A DNA stretch of 64,000 bases, from NCBI GenBank assembly GCA_947494325.1, contig CANLUS010000007.1, positions 62,001-126,000 on the forward strand. Direction: 5' to 3'. The position numbers and the translations under genes were made by a program. This stretch comes from an uncultured Flavobacteriaceae bacterium. Lineage in GTDB: Bacteria > Bacteroidota > Bacteroidia > Flavobacteriales > Flavobacteriaceae. Under the pieces are notes generated by a model, which worked only from the letters and a program-made list of their open reading frames with translations, made no database searches and was not told where the DNA came from. Positions 8,704 to 18,523 of the stretch are shown piece by piece (within the stretch, counting starts at the first letter, position 1; the number at the start of each line of letters is the position of its first letter).

Positions 8704-10359
8704 ATGACTGAATTTATAAGAAAACGTACTAAGAATGCTAAAAATGATATTTTATCAGGTCTAACTGTTGCGTTAGCTTTGGTACCCGAAGCTGTAGCAT
8801 TTGCTTTTGTAGCAGGTGTAGATCCTCTCGTTGGCTTATATGCTGCCTTTATGATTGGCTTAATTACCTCGATTTTTGGAGGTAGACCGGGAATGATTTC
8901 AGGAGCTACCGGTGCTTTGGCTGTAGTGATGGTTTCTTTAGTTTCAGAAGGAAATGCACTTGGTACTGAAGGTGAAAATCTCGGGCTCTATTATTTGTTC
9001 GCAACCGTTATTCTTATGGGGCTTATTCAGATGCTGGCAGGGATATTGAAGCTCGGTAAATTTGTACGATTAATTCCTCATCCAGTAATGATGGGATTTG
9101 TGAATGGATTAGCCATCGTTATTTTTCTGTCACAATTAAATATGTTTCCGCAAATTGCTCCTGAAGGTATTTCTTTTTGGAATAATGCTGGTGATTGGTT
9201 TAGCGCTTTGTTTGCCAATGGAAAATTTTGGCAGATGCTTGGGTTAGTTGGTTTAACTATGGGAATTATGTTTGGCTTGCCTAAGCTTACTAAGAAATTA
9301 CCTGAGGCATTGATTGCTATTTTAGTTGTGTCGGCGATCGTTATTTTTGGTAATCTAGAGGTATCTACAGTTGGTAGTTTTATACGAGATGGAGGAGGAG
9401 AAGGACTAAAAGGAGGATTGCCTAATTTTCAATTTGATATTTTTAATAAAGTACCATTTACATTAAAGACATTGTGGTTTATTGGTCCATATGCCTTGAT
9501 TTTAGCGGCTATTGGTTTGATAGAATCTTTAATGACGCTGAATTTAGTAGATGAACTTACCGAAACACGCGGAAATTCAAATAGAGAATGCATGGCTCAA
9601 GGTGGCGCCAATATCATTACAGGATTCTTCGGAGGAATGGGTGGCTGCGCTATGATCGGTCAATCATTAATTAATATAAAAGGAGGTGGTCGTGGAAGAT
9701 TATCAGGAATTGTGGCAGCATTAGCCCTATTGGTATTTATTCTATTTGCTTCTGGTTTAATTGAGCAAGTACCTATTGCGGCGCTGGTTGGAGTGATGTT
9801 TATGGTTGTAATAGGCACCTTCGCATGGAGTAGCTTTAGAATTTTAAACAAAATACCGTTGAGTGATGTTATTGTCTTAATTGCTGTGTCGGCTTTGACT
9901 GTTATTTTCGATTTGGCTATTGCAGTAATTGCCGGAGTAATCATTAGTGCTTTAGTGTTTTCTTGGGAGAATGCAAAGCGTATTCGTGCACGTAAGCGTA
10001 TGCGAGAGGATGGTACGAAAGTTTATGAGATCTGGGGGCCGTTATTTTTTGGATCAATTATTGCCTTTAATGAAAAGTTTGATGTGAAAAATGATCCTCA
10101 AAAGGTAGAGATTGATTTTGTAGAATCACGTATTAGTGATCACTCGGCTCTCGAAGCTATTTTTAATTTAGTACATAAGTATGAAGCCGAAGGAAAATCG
10201 GTGAAATTGAAACACCTAAGTGAAGATTGCAAGATATTGATGTATAAAGCAAGTCCGAAATTTAGGGAGGTAATTGTTGAAGCTATTGATGATCCAAGAT
10301 ATCATTTGGCGGCGAACCCCGAGAGGTTTACAAAGGCCTTATCAGAATATAAATTATAA
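8704..10359 (+). CDS. SulP-family inorganic anion transporter
   Basis: A 551-residue SulP/SLC26 membrane protein. The N-terminal half opens with the family motif region (DILSGLTVALALVPEAVAFAFVAGV) and contains many helices to about residue 430, including a TGALAVVM motif. A cytoplasmic STAS-like domain follows at about 440-535. SulP members carry sulfate, bicarbonate or other anions; the substrate cannot be read from sequence. No carbonic anhydrase gene is adjacent. The gene stands alone between its own promoter and a strong terminator at 10361. Confidence 0.93.
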   Translation: MTEFIRKRTKNAKNDILSGLTVALALVPEAVAFAFVAGVDPLVGLYAAFMIGLITSIFGGRPGMISGATGALAVVMVSLVSEGNALGTEGENLGLYYLFATVILMGLIQMLAGILKLGKFVRLIPHPVMMGFVNGLAIVIFLSQLNMFPQIAPEGISFWNNAGDWFSALFANGKFWQMLGLVGLTMGIMFGLPKLTKKLPEALIAILVVSAIVIFGNLEVSTVGSFIRDGGGEGLKGGLPNFQFDIFNKVPFTLKTLWFIGPYALILAAIGLIESLMTLNLVDELTETRGNSNRECMAQGGANIITGFFGGMGGCAMIGQSLINIKGGGRGRLSGIVAALALLVFILFASGLIEQVPIAALVGVMFMVVIGTFAWSSFRILNKIPLSDVIVLIAVSALTVIFDLAIAVIAGVIISALVFSWENAKRIRARKRMREDGTKVYEIWGPLFFGSIIAFNEKFDVKNDPQKVEIDFVESRISDHSALEAIFNLVHKYEAEGKSVKLKHLSEDCKILMYKASPKFREVIVEAIDDPRYHLAANPERFTKALSEYKL

Positions 10360-10360
10360 C

Positions 10361-10389
10361 AAAAAACTCGCCACCTGGCGATTTTTTTG
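10361..10389. terminator. Terminator between SulP and coaD
   Basis: TCGCC (10368-10372) pairs with GGCGA (10377-10381) around ACCT, flanked by six A residues upstream and seven T residues downstream. The symmetry would allow it to act for both convergent genes. Confidence 0.75.
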
Positions 10390-10435
10390 TTTGGTCTTAT
10401 TGATTCAGAAACTTAAATATATCTGTTTAACTATT

Positions 10436-10888
10436 TTAGATTTTTACGCTCTCCGGAACCAAGATGCTAAAATTACCATTGTTTCGAATCACATCTCTTA
10501 CAATTGAAGAAGATATAAAAGAAGTACTCGCCGCCGTTAACAAAAACACGGTTTCTATTTTAGTGAGCTTTCTGTTCGTATGGGCAATGGCTTTTTCGAA
10601 TTCGAAATCTGCCGGATTTCGTAATCCTCTTAAGATGAAATTCGCATCTATCTCCTTACAAAAATCTACGGTCATGCCCTTGTAGGTTACAACTTTTACT
10701 TTTGGTTCATCTTTGAAAGCCTCCTCGATAAACGCTTTTCGTTGATCTAAGCTAAACATATACTTTTTTTCTGCGTTGATACCTATTGCAACAATGATTT
10801 CATCAAAAAGATGAACACCACGTTTGATAATATCGAAGTGCCCTAAAGTTATGGGATCGAAAGACCCAGGAAATATAGCTCGTCTCAT
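10436..10888 (-). CDS. coaD: Phosphopantetheine adenylyltransferase
   Basis: Adds AMP to 4'-phosphopantetheine in coenzyme A synthesis. The 150-residue protein carries the nucleotidyltransferase HxGH-type motif in PGSFDPITLGHFDI (residues 7-20), the RGLRNPADFE region, and the late ISSSIVRDV motif. It starts 1 bp after the stop of ddl and is probably co-transcribed with it. Confidence 0.97.
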   Translation of the reverse strand: MRRAIFPGSFDPITLGHFDIIKRGVHLFDEIIVAIGINAEKKYMFSLDQRKAFIEEAFKDEPKVKVVTYKGMTVDFCKEIDANFILRGLRNPADFEFEKAIAHTNRKLTKIETVFLLTAASTSFISSSIVRDVIRNNGNFSILVPESVKI

Positions 10889-10889
10889 T

Positions 10890-11867
10890 TTAAGTTGTTT
10901 TTAATGCTTGCTCTATAGCGTTACTAAATAAATCTTCTAAACAAATATCTGCTTTTTCTGCCTGCTGTGGCAACAGACTTTCATTAGTAAGACCAGGTAC
11001 CGTATTTATTTCTAAAAAATAAGGCTCATCATCTATAAAAATATATTCTGCTCTTGAAAATCCTGTCAGATGTAAAATTTTATATACTTTTTCAGCGACC
11101 TTATTTACATTCTTTAATTGTGTATCCGAAATTCTTGCAGGAGTTATTTCTTGTGATTTCCCCAAGTACTTAGCTTCATAATCAAAGAAATCATTTTCTG
11201 AAACAATTTCGGTTGCCGGCAATACATTGGTTTTCCCATCATATTCTATAACACCAACTGATACTTCGATACCATCTAAGAAAGATTCAATTAATATTTC
11301 GTCATCTTCGGCAAACGCAACATCAATGGCTTCAACTAATTTTTCCTTTTCCGTAACTTTCGAAATTCCAAAGCTAGAACCTGCATTATTTGGTTTTACA
11401 AAACAGGGCAGTCCTACTTTGGCTAGAATAGCATCAGGGTTGATCGGATCACCCTTGTCTATATAAAAAGATGTTGCTACTTTGATACCATGCTCTTTTA
11501 CTACGCTCAAAGTGTCACGTTTGTTAAAAGTCAGTGCCATCTGATAAAATGGAGCTGATGTGTGTTTTAATCCTAAAAGATCAAAGTATGCTAGAATGGT
11601 TCCATCTTCTCCAGGATGCCCATGTATTGCATTGAAAACACAATCAAAAGTAATATGATTCCCGTTAAGGTTAAAAGAAAAATCATGTTTGTTAATTAAG
11701 TATTCATTAGTGCCAATGACGACAACCCACTTCTCTTTTAAAATATGAACTTTATAAGCACTAAATCTTTCTTTAGGGAGATGCTCATACACTACATTTC
11801 CACTCATAAGAGAAATTTCAACTTCTGAGGAGTACCCTCCCATAATAATGGCAATTTTTCTTTTCAT
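10890..11867 (-). CDS. ddl: D-alanine--D-alanine ligase
   Basis: An ATP-grasp enzyme that makes the D-Ala-D-Ala end of the peptidoglycan stem peptide. The 325 residues include the N-terminal GGYSSEVEISLMSG loop, the HGHPGEDG substrate site, the ATP-binding PNNAGSSFGISKV region, and the metal/product site EINTVPGLTNESLLP. It heads the ddl-coaD pair and is divergent from the PASTA gene, whose product may also touch peptidoglycan. A TACATTTG element lies 19 bp upstream. Confidence 0.97.
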   Translation of the reverse strand: MKRKIAIIMGGYSSEVEISLMSGNVVYEHLPKERFSAYKVHILKEKWVVVIGTNEYLINKHDFSFNLNGNHITFDCVFNAIHGHPGEDGTILAYFDLLGLKHTSAPFYQMALTFNKRDTLSVVKEHGIKVATSFYIDKGDPINPDAILAKVGLPCFVKPNNAGSSFGISKVTEKEKLVEAIDVAFAEDDEILIESFLDGIEVSVGVIEYDGKTNVLPATEIVSENDFFDYEAKYLGKSQEITPARISDTQLKNVNKVAEKVYKILHLTGFSRAEYIFIDDEPYFLEINTVPGLTNESLLPQQAEKADICLEDLFSNAIEQALKTT

Positions 11868-11886
11868 TTTTTTACTTCAGTATGAA

Positions 11887-11894
11887 CAAATGTA
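11887..11894 (-). promoter_or_regulatory. Putative -7 element for ddl
   Basis: Minus-strand TACATTTG, 19 bp before the ddl ATG. It is identical to the octamers before rsfS, pyrE and rseP. Confidence 0.45.
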
Positions 11895-11984
11895 TTGAAT
11901 ATTTAAAAGATAAAAATACGTTTTAAATTGTTTTTTTGTTTAAAAATGGCGCATATATCTTTACTAGCACTCATATTTTTTAAT

Positions 11985-11992
11985 TAAGTTTG
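11985..11992 (+). promoter_or_regulatory. Putative -7 element for PASTA-rluD
   Basis: TAAGTTTG matches TAnnTTTG, 19 bp before the PASTA ATG. No good -33 TTG is seen. Confidence 0.4.
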
Positions 11993-12011
11993 TGCGTTAA
12001 ATACGACCAAA

Positions 12012-12587
12012 ATGCAACTATTACATTATTTAAAAAGTAAACTTTTTATACGTACGATACTAACCATTTTATTGGTGCTTGTTGTAGGTATTTTTCTATT
12101 AAATCGATTTTTGAGTTTTAAAACGAATCATAATCAAAAAATTGAAGTTCCAGAGTTAGCCAAAATGTCACTTGTAGATGCAGTAAAGACCTTAAACGAA
12201 AAGAGCTTAGACACAGTGGTGATGCCTTATGCGAGTTATAATCCTGATTTTCCTCCAGAATCTGTGCTAAGTCAGAACCCTGAAGCAGGAGATTTTGTAA
12301 AAGAAGGTAGGAAAATATATCTCACTTTGAATCCGGCTAGCTATAGAAAGATTAAGGTTCCAAATGTATTAGGGAAAACCAAAAGACAGGTGGTTACGCA
12401 ATTAACATCGACTGGCTTTAAGATTGGAAAATCTACCTATATTCCAGATATTGGTCGTGATGTCGTTAGAAAGCTTCGATATAATAATGCCGAGTTAACG
12501 ATTGGTACCGAAATACCTAAAAACAGTACGATTGATTTAGTATTAGGTGATGGTAAAGAGAGTAGTAACAGTGATTCTGATAATTAA
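12012..12587 (+). CDS. Membrane-anchored protein with two PASTA domains
   Basis: The 191-residue protein has a transmembrane helix at about 13-31, then two PASTA repeats (about 43-108 and 113-180), each opening with a Val-Pro motif (EVPELAKMS and KVPNVLGKT). The tail is Ser/Asp-rich. PASTA domains usually sit on Ser/Thr kinases or penicillin-binding proteins and bind muropeptides; neither catalytic partner is attached here. The stop codon overlaps the rluD start by one base (TAATG), so translation is probably coupled. The divergent neighbour is ddl, which fits a cell-wall link. Confidence 0.88.
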   Translation: MQLLHYLKSKLFIRTILTILLVLVVGIFLLNRFLSFKTNHNQKIEVPELAKMSLVDAVKTLNEKSLDTVVMPYASYNPDFPPESVLSQNPEAGDFVKEGRKIYLTLNPASYRKIKVPNVLGKTKRQVVTQLTSTGFKIGKSTYIPDIGRDVVRKLRYNNAELTIGTEIPKNSTIDLVLGDGKESSNSDSDN

Positions 12588-13615
12588 TGAACGATGAATC
12601 TTCGAATTTAGAAGAGCAAGATGAGCTTTTCGAACATTATAAATTCACGGCTAGTGATGGACAAGTACCATTACGTGTTGACAAGTTTTTATTGAATTTC
12701 ATAGAGAATGCTACACGTAATAAAATTCAACAGGCTGTAAAGGCGGGTAATGTCTTGGTGAACGATGCGGTCGTTAAATCAAATTATAAGGTAAAACCTT
12801 TGGATGAAGTTCGTGTTGTGCTTGCCCATCCACCACACGAAAACCTGCTGGTTGCAGAAGATATTCCTATAGATATTGTCTATGAAGACGATGCCGTTAT
12901 GGTAGTGAATAAACCCGCCGGCATGGTGGTACACCCTGGGCATGGAAACTATAGTGGTACTTTGGTCAACGGCCTTATTCATCATATTGAGAATTTACCT
13001 AAAAATTCGAATGAACGCCCGGGATTGGTCCATAGAATTGATAAAGATACTAGTGGTTTATTAGTAGTGGCTAAGACTGAAGCTGCAATGACACATTTGT
13101 CCAATCAATTTTTTGATCGCACTACAGAACGGCTCTATTTGGCGCTGGTTTGGGGAAATATGGAGGAGAACGAGGGTACCATTACAGGTCATATTGGTCG
13201 AAGTTTTAAAAATAGATTACAGATGGATGTATTCCCAGATGGCGAATTTGGAAAACATGCAGTGACACATTATAAGGTAATTGAACGTTTTAGTTATGTA
13301 ACACTCGTACAATGTAAATTAGAAACAGGTCGTACTCATCAAATAAGGGCCCACTTTAAATATATTGGGCATACGCTGTTCAACGATGAGCGTTATGGTG
13401 GAGAGAAAATTTTGAAAGGAACTACATTTACCAAATACAAGCAGTTTGTTGATAATTGTTTTAAGGTGTTGCCAAGACAAGCGCTTCATGCAAAAACCTT
13501 AGGTTTTGAGCATCCGGTAACAAAAAAAATGATGCAGTTCGACTCTGAATTACCAGAAGATATACAGTTATGCCTTGAAAAATGGCGCGCCTATACTATA
13601 AATCATAAAGACTAA
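12587..13615 (+). CDS. RluA-family pseudouridine synthase (RluD-like)
   Basis: Isomerises uridines to pseudouridine, probably in 23S rRNA helix 69 if it is RluD. The 342 residues hold an S4 RNA-binding domain at about 27-90 and the catalytic domain, with HRIDKDTSGLLVVAKT carrying the active-site Asp, and LETGRTHQIRAHF later. Which uridines are modified cannot be decided by sequence alone. It is translationally coupled to the PASTA gene. Confidence 0.93.
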   Translation: MNDESSNLEEQDELFEHYKFTASDGQVPLRVDKFLLNFIENATRNKIQQAVKAGNVLVNDAVVKSNYKVKPLDEVRVVLAHPPHENLLVAEDIPIDIVYEDDAVMVVNKPAGMVVHPGHGNYSGTLVNGLIHHIENLPKNSNERPGLVHRIDKDTSGLLVVAKTEAAMTHLSNQFFDRTTERLYLALVWGNMEENEGTITGHIGRSFKNRLQMDVFPDGEFGKHAVTHYKVIERFSYVTLVQCKLETGRTHQIRAHFKYIGHTLFNDERYGGEKILKGTTFTKYKQFVDNCFKVLPRQALHAKTLGFEHPVTKKMMQFDSELPEDIQLCLEKWRAYTINHKD

Positions 13616-13643
13616 ATAAGCCTTTTTGGTGTCACTAGTTCCC

Positions 13644-14684
13644 CTATTCGAGATACCCAATGCACATGATGGTATCCCCAATACTAACTGGAGGGGTACC
13701 AATTTTGTATAGAATAACCCCTGATTGTTGCGCCTTTATTTCTTGTACCATTTTTCCGTATTCATTTTTAGTTACTCCAACAATGGCACCTTTTTTAACT
13801 GAATCACCTGCTTTGTAGGTACTATAAAAAATACCCGTTTCAGATGCTCTTATATAAGACTGTCTATTCAGTTTTATTATCTTTTCCGCATTCGTGCCGA
13901 CAGATTCGAGCATTTTCATTTTATTCAGCATATTATAAACTCCATTTTTAATCATTTTTACTGCCTCAACTTGAACATTTCCGAGTTTGCCACTCTCGAT
14001 GCTCAAGGCAATTTTTCCGTCTTGTACTGCTTGTTTAAATGTATATTTAGCAGGCTGATCATCTTTTAACGTATAAGGATAAGAAACGACATATTTAAAT
14101 CCGCTTGCTTCAGATAATTTTTTCGCCATTTCTGTTTGTGCCGGTTTTTGTTGATTGTTATAATAGCATATAAACGGAAGTAAATCTTCATTGGCGTCTC
14201 CTCCATGAATATCTAAAAACACATCGCTTTTAGAAATGATCTTAGAAGTTATAAAATGAGCGATTCGTTCTGTGATGGTGCCATTTTTTCTTCCTGGAAA
14301 AGATCCGTTTAAATTTTTATTGTCTAATGGGTTTATAAAAGTAGTTCGATTGTAAAAAGCGGCAATATTCGCTATTGGAATAACAATTATAGTTCCCGTT
14401 AATTGAGACTCATCAATTTCTTGTAATAATTCTTGAACTGCAATAATAGGTGGATACTCAAAACCATGTACTCCAGCGACTATGGTGAAAACTGGTCCCT
14501 TTTGTTTACCTTTAATTATAGTGATCGGAATATGAGTTTTGTTATCTTCCGTATCCTTTAATTCAATTGTTATATTTTCTTGCGATAGCCATTCGTTATT
14601 ATTTAGAATAGTTTCAATATTTTTCTGTGCACTAACAGATATGGTTAAAAAAAGAAGGTTCAGGCTTACAATATATTTTTTCAT
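13644..14684 (-). CDS. Secreted M14/aspartoacylase-type deacylase
   Basis: This 346-residue protein has a signal peptide ending near Ala19 (ISVSAQ), then a zinc carboxypeptidase fold of the succinylglutamate desuccinylase/aspartoacylase group. Zinc ligands are His73 and Glu76 (AGVHGFEYPP) and His160 (FLDIHGG); Glu230 (LSIESG) is the likely catalytic residue. The C-terminal part (about 270-346) resembles the lipoyl-like subdomain of this group. Members remove acyl groups from N-acyl amino acids or amines. Family members are commonly cytosolic, so export is notable. It follows the kinase/lyase fusion by 21 bp. Confidence 0.85.
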   Translation of the reverse strand: MKKYIVSLNLLFLTISVSAQKNIETILNNNEWLSQENITIELKDTEDNKTHIPITIIKGKQKGPVFTIVAGVHGFEYPPIIAVQELLQEIDESQLTGTIIVIPIANIAAFYNRTTFINPLDNKNLNGSFPGRKNGTITERIAHFITSKIISKSDVFLDIHGGDANEDLLPFICYYNNQQKPAQTEMAKKLSEASGFKYVVSYPYTLKDDQPAKYTFKQAVQDGKIALSIESGKLGNVQVEAVKMIKNGVYNMLNKMKMLESVGTNAEKIIKLNRQSYIRASETGIFYSTYKAGDSVKKGAIVGVTKNEYGKMVQEIKAQQSGVILYKIGTPPVSIGDTIMCIGYLE

Positions 14685-14705
14685 ATGATCTTTTTTGTGA
14701 TGATA

Positions 14706-16967
14706 TTAATTCGATCTTTTACTAATAATGTCTTCAATAGTTCGTACCACTTCTTCTGCATTTTGTTTGGTGAAACATAACGGAGGTTTTGTTTTTAAGA
14801 CATTGTCATATGGGCCATCTGTACTGATCAAAATATACTTTTGACGTAATTGATTCTTAATATAGTGTGCTAATTCTTGATGAGGTTTTTGGGTATCTCC
14901 ATCAATTATTTCAATTCCAAGAAAGAGTCCATTTCCTCTTACATCACCAATACAATCATATTTTTTTTGAAGCTTTTTAAAAAGTGCTTTATAGTGTTCA
15001 CCAACTATTTTGGCATTCTCTTGCAACTTCTCATTTTCAATAACGTCCAACACGGCGATTCCGGTAGCACAAGAAACCGGATTTCCTCCAAAAGAACTAA
15101 AAAATTCTACGCCATTTCCAAAGGAATCGGCAATTTCTTGGGTAGTTATAACCGCTCCCATTGGATGACCATTACCCATTGGTTTTCCGATAATCACAAT
15201 ATCGGGTATTACCTCTTGCCCTTCAAAACCCCAAAAATGATCTCCCAGCCGACCAAAGCCCGTTTGGACTTCGTCACTAATGCATACACCACCTTGCTTC
15301 CGAATTGCTGGATATATCTTTTTCAAATACCCTGAGGCCAAAGGAACTTGGCCGCCACATCCAACAATTGGTTCAGCAATAAATGCAGCGAGTGGTTCAT
15401 TTAATGCTTCTATTTGAGAGATTGCTTCGGTGGCATATAGTTCACCTGCATTGTCTTTTTTAAACTTTCCGTTATAAGTATCTGGTATTTTAGTTTTTAA
15501 AACCCAATCTTTTTGTCCTTGCCCTTTCGGATTGTTAAATTTATAATCGCTTATATCTATGGCCATCTGAGTGTTTCCATGATACCCATGTTCCATAGTC
15601 ATCACCGTATGGTGTTGTGTATGCGCCCGAGCTAAACGAATGGCCAAATCACTGGCTGCACTTCCCGAATTCACAAAGAATACTTTGTTTAATGTAGTTG
15701 GAAATTTTGACAATAGTTTGGCAGCGTATCCTGGTAAGAGGTCATATAAATACCGAGTATTGGTATTTAGTCGATTCATTTGTTCTTGTCCCGCAGCCAC
15801 AACTGTTGGGTGAGAATGTCCAACATGAGGAATGTTGTTATAAGCATCTAAATATGTGTTTCCGTAGCTATCATACATATATTGAAAAGCCGATTGAGAC
15901 ATGGCAATAGGTTTCTCATAACTTAGGGATAGAATCGGACTAATATATTGATGTCTTTCACTTACTTTTTTAGAAACGGATGATGTTTTAACTGTTGTTA
16001 AACCTATAATTTCTCGGGATATATTCTCAAATTTAAGAGGGTTAATTCGCAACCATTTATGTAACATTTTCCATGCATTTTTTTCACTTGAAGTAGCATA
16101 GTTATTTGCAGGATCAATTTTTTTAGTATGTGCTGAATTACAAACACTCGTACATAATCTCGCTGCGATGAGATAATATAAAATTGAGATCTCGATTTCC
16201 TTTATAGGGATGATCTTATGATATGCTTTCAAAATAATAGGAGCCCATTTTAACGGATCTTCTTTATCGTAACAAGCATAGGTAATAGCGATGGCGATTT
16301 CATTAATTAAATGAGAATGTGCTAAGTCACCAAAATCTATGATACCTGAGATGGTTTCATTTTTAAGTAATACATTCCATTCGTTCGCATCATTGTGAAT
16401 CACTTGCTTTCTTAATAGCGGTAAAACAGGTAGTACATGTTGTTCATACTGTTTGAAAAAATAATGTACAATACTTCTGTCATGCGGCTCCGAGATGTCT
16501 TCAATGTATTTTTTATTTAATTGAAAGTATTGAAGGTCCCACTCCCATTGTCTTGCTTTGAAGACATAGCTATCAAAATATTGAAGTTTAAGGTTTAATT
16601 CGGCTAGAAAAGTACCAAGTGAATAAAAGAGCCTCTCTGTTGGATTCGAATCTCCCAGAAATTCTCCATCAATGAACGAAAGCATTCGGCAAATAGTTGA
16701 ACGCTTTTGGATGGTTAACACTTTTATCGATTCTCCAGAAATAAAAGGAATTGGTTTAGGAAATTTATCGTGTTCCTCTGTATTCAAATAGAGTAATGCT
16801 TCGTTTTCAGCTTCTAAAATTGCCAGCAGCTCTTTGTTGTAGTTATACGTTTTAAAAACATAAGAAATACCGCCATTCTTAACAATGTAATTGGCGTTGT
16901 CATAACCATCAATTCTTTTGATTTCACATTGAGAAAAACCAAATTCTTTTTTTAAAAGTGCGTGCAT
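14706..16967 (-). CDS. Fused APH-type kinase and class III aminotransferase-fold phospho-lyase
   Basis: The 753 residues combine two enzymes. Residues 1 to about 310 are an aminoglycoside-phosphotransferase-fold kinase with the catalytic loop HNDANEWN (191-198) and DFG (211-213). Residues about 340-753 are a class III PLP enzyme with SGSAA (434-438), GYHGNT (461-466), DE (565-566) and the PLP lysine K595 in [10 protein letters not shown]. The second half resembles vertebrate ETNPPL/PHYKPL, which remove phosphate and ammonia from phosphoethanolamine or 5-phosphohydroxylysine; the kinase partner of PHYKPL is an APH-fold hydroxylysine kinase. I infer phosphorylation then phospho-lysis of a hydroxy-amine. 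True transamination remains possible. Confidence 0.88.
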   Translation of the reverse strand: MHALLKKEFGFSQCEIKRIDGYDNANYIVKNGGISYVFKTYNYNKELLAILEAENEALLYLNTEEHDKFPKPIPFISGESIKVLTIQKRSTICRMLSFIDGEFLGDSNPTERLFYSLGTFLAELNLKLQYFDSYVFKARQWEWDLQYFQLNKKYIEDISEPHDRSIVHYFFKQYEQHVLPVLPLLRKQVIHNDANEWNVLLKNETISGIIDFGDLAHSHLINEIAIAITYACYDKEDPLKWAPIILKAYHKIIPIKEIEISILYYLIAARLCTSVCNSAHTKKIDPANNYATSSEKNAWKMLHKWLRINPLKFENISREIIGLTTVKTSSVSKKVSERHQYISPILSLSYEKPIAMSQSAFQYMYDSYGNTYLDAYNNIPHVGHSHPTVVAAGQEQMNRLNTNTRYLYDLLPGYAAKLLSKFPTTLNKVFFVNSGSAASDLAIRLARAHTQHHTVMTMEHGYHGNTQMAIDISDYKFNNPKGQGQKDWVLKTKIPDTYNGKFKKDNAGELYATEAISQIEALNEPLAAFIAEPIVGCGGQVPLASGYLKKIYPAIRKQGGVCISDEVQTGFGRLGDHFWGFEGQEVIPDIVIIGKPMGNGHPMGAVITTQEIADSFGNGVEFFSSFGGNPVSCATGIAVLDVIENEKLQENAKIVGEHYKALFKKLQKKYDCIGDVRGNGLFLGIEIIDGDTQKPHQELAHYIKNQLRQKYILISTDGPYDNVLKTKPPLCFTKQNAEEVVRTIEDIISKRSN

Positions 16968-17103
16968 ATGAGACTAAAAAACGTAATTATTGATGTGAAT
17001 TTAAGGTATCAATTTGATTGATACTGATATAGATTTTAAAAGTAATAAAAATTTGATGTTTCCTGTTTTGAATTGTACTTTTATCCTGTAAAAGAATGAC
17101 TAT

Positions 17104-17862
17104 ATGAAAATAATACTCTCACCCGCGAAATCCTTAGAATTTGAAACAAAGGCAACAACGCCTAAGTATACACAACCAGTATTTTTAGAACAAGCACAAA
17201 AATTAAATGGTGTTCTAAAGAAAAGAAGCGCGAAGCAGATATCAAAACTGATGAGTGTATCAGATGCACTAGGGCAATTAAACTTTCAGAGAAATCAAGA
17301 TTGGAATGTCCCATTTACAATAGAAAATTCGAAACAGGCTATTTATGCATTTAGAGGTGATGTTTTTAGAGGTTTTGATATAGATTCACTACCAGATAAT
17401 AAATTGGATCAATTGCAAGACAAGTTGCGAATACTTTCTGGACAATATGGATTGTTAAAGCCATTGGATTTGATGCAGGCGTATCGCCTTGAAATGGGAA
17501 CTAAGTTAAAAATTGGAAGAAAAAATAATTTATATCAGTTTTGGGATACCACCATTACTGATGCTCTGAATAATGAGTTGAAAGATGATGAACCTTTAAT
17601 TAATTTGGCGAGTAAAGAATACTTTAAAGTAATTCAAACGAAAATTTTAAAAACACCAATGATTACTCCTGTTTTTAAGGACTTTAAAAATGGTGAATAT
17701 AAAACGATTATGACCTTTGCAAAGTTGGCCAGAGGATATATGCTGCGCTATATTATTGATCATGATATTGAAACCGTTGAAGGATTAAAAGGATTTACAA
17801 CAGAAGGTTATGGTTTTGATGCCAACATGTCAACAGAGACTGAATTGGTTTTTACAAGATAA
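17104..17862 (+). CDS. yaaA: Peroxide stress protein YaaA
   Basis: A 252-residue member of the YaaA/DUF328 family, which in E. coli lowers free iron during hydrogen peroxide stress and binds DNA. The family opening IILSPAKSLEF is present, followed by RGDVFRGFD, LRILSGQYGLLKPLD and the conserved YKTIMTFAKLARGYM stretch. The SanA-like gene begins on the next base after the stop (TAAATG), so the two are probably one transcript. Confidence 0.93.
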   Translation: MKIILSPAKSLEFETKATTPKYTQPVFLEQAQKLNGVLKKRSAKQISKLMSVSDALGQLNFQRNQDWNVPFTIENSKQAIYAFRGDVFRGFDIDSLPDNKLDQLQDKLRILSGQYGLLKPLDLMQAYRLEMGTKLKIGRKNNLYQFWDTTITDALNNELKDDEPLINLASKEYFKVIQTKILKTPMITPVFKDFKNGEYKTIMTFAKLARGYMLRYIIDHDIETVEGLKGFTTEGYGFDANMSTETELVFTR

Positions 17863-18504
17863 ATGAGCCAATTTAGAAGAATTGTTAAGTTTGGACTACT
17901 ATTAGGAAGTGTACTCATTTTAGTTATTTTTCTATCTAATTATATTATAGAAAAAAACGCAAAAAATAAATTGTTTGTAACAGTTGAATCCGTTCCTCAA
18001 AATAACGTTGGGTTGGTTCTTGGAACTGTTAAACGACTTCAAAACGGACAAATAAACTTATATTATAAATATAGGATAGAGGCAACTATTTCTTTATACA
18101 CATCAGGAAAGATTAGTTATATCATCGTAAGTGGAGACAATAGTACTTCAGCCTATGACGAACCAACTGACTTCAAAAGTGATTTAATCGCAGGGGGAAT
18201 TCCCGAAGATAAGATATACTTAGATTATGCAGGCTTCAGAACCTTGGATTCTGTAGTAAGAGTAAAGGAAATTTTTGGACAAGACAGTGTGACTATTATT
18301 TCACAAGGGTTTCACAATGAACGGGCCATTTATTTGGCAGAAAATTTCGATATTAATGCCGTTGGATTTAATGCTAAAGATGTTTCAGGAAGATATGGAC
18401 TGAAAGTTCAATTACGAGAATACCTGGCTCGAACTAAAGTTTTTTTAGATATACTATTTAATGTACAACCTAAATTTTTGGGTAAAAAAATTGAGATAAA
18501 ATAA
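17863..18504 (+). CDS. SanA/YdcF-like DUF218 membrane protein
   Basis: The 213-residue protein has one N-terminal transmembrane helix (about 9-28) and a DUF218 domain, with GLVLGTVKR near residue 50, IIVSGDNST near 86 and IISQGFHNERA near 145. SanA in E. coli is linked to envelope permeability and vancomycin sensitivity; ElyC and YdcF share the fold. The exact reaction is not settled. It directly follows yaaA. Confidence 0.87.
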   Translation: MSQFRRIVKFGLLLGSVLILVIFLSNYIIEKNAKNKLFVTVESVPQNNVGLVLGTVKRLQNGQINLYYKYRIEATISLYTSGKISYIIVSGDNSTSAYDEPTDFKSDLIAGGIPEDKIYLDYAGFRTLDSVVRVKEIFGQDSVTIISQGFHNERAIYLAENFDINAVGFNAKDVSGRYGLKVQLREYLARTKVFLDILFNVQPKFLGKKIEIK

Positions 18505-18523
18505 TGCTATTTCATTAAGAATA

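Noticed and set aside
16368-16967. Aminoglycoside resistance gene suggested by the APH-fold kinase
   Set aside because: The kinase is fused to an ETNPPL/PHYKPL-like domain, which points to amine metabolism, not drug resistance.
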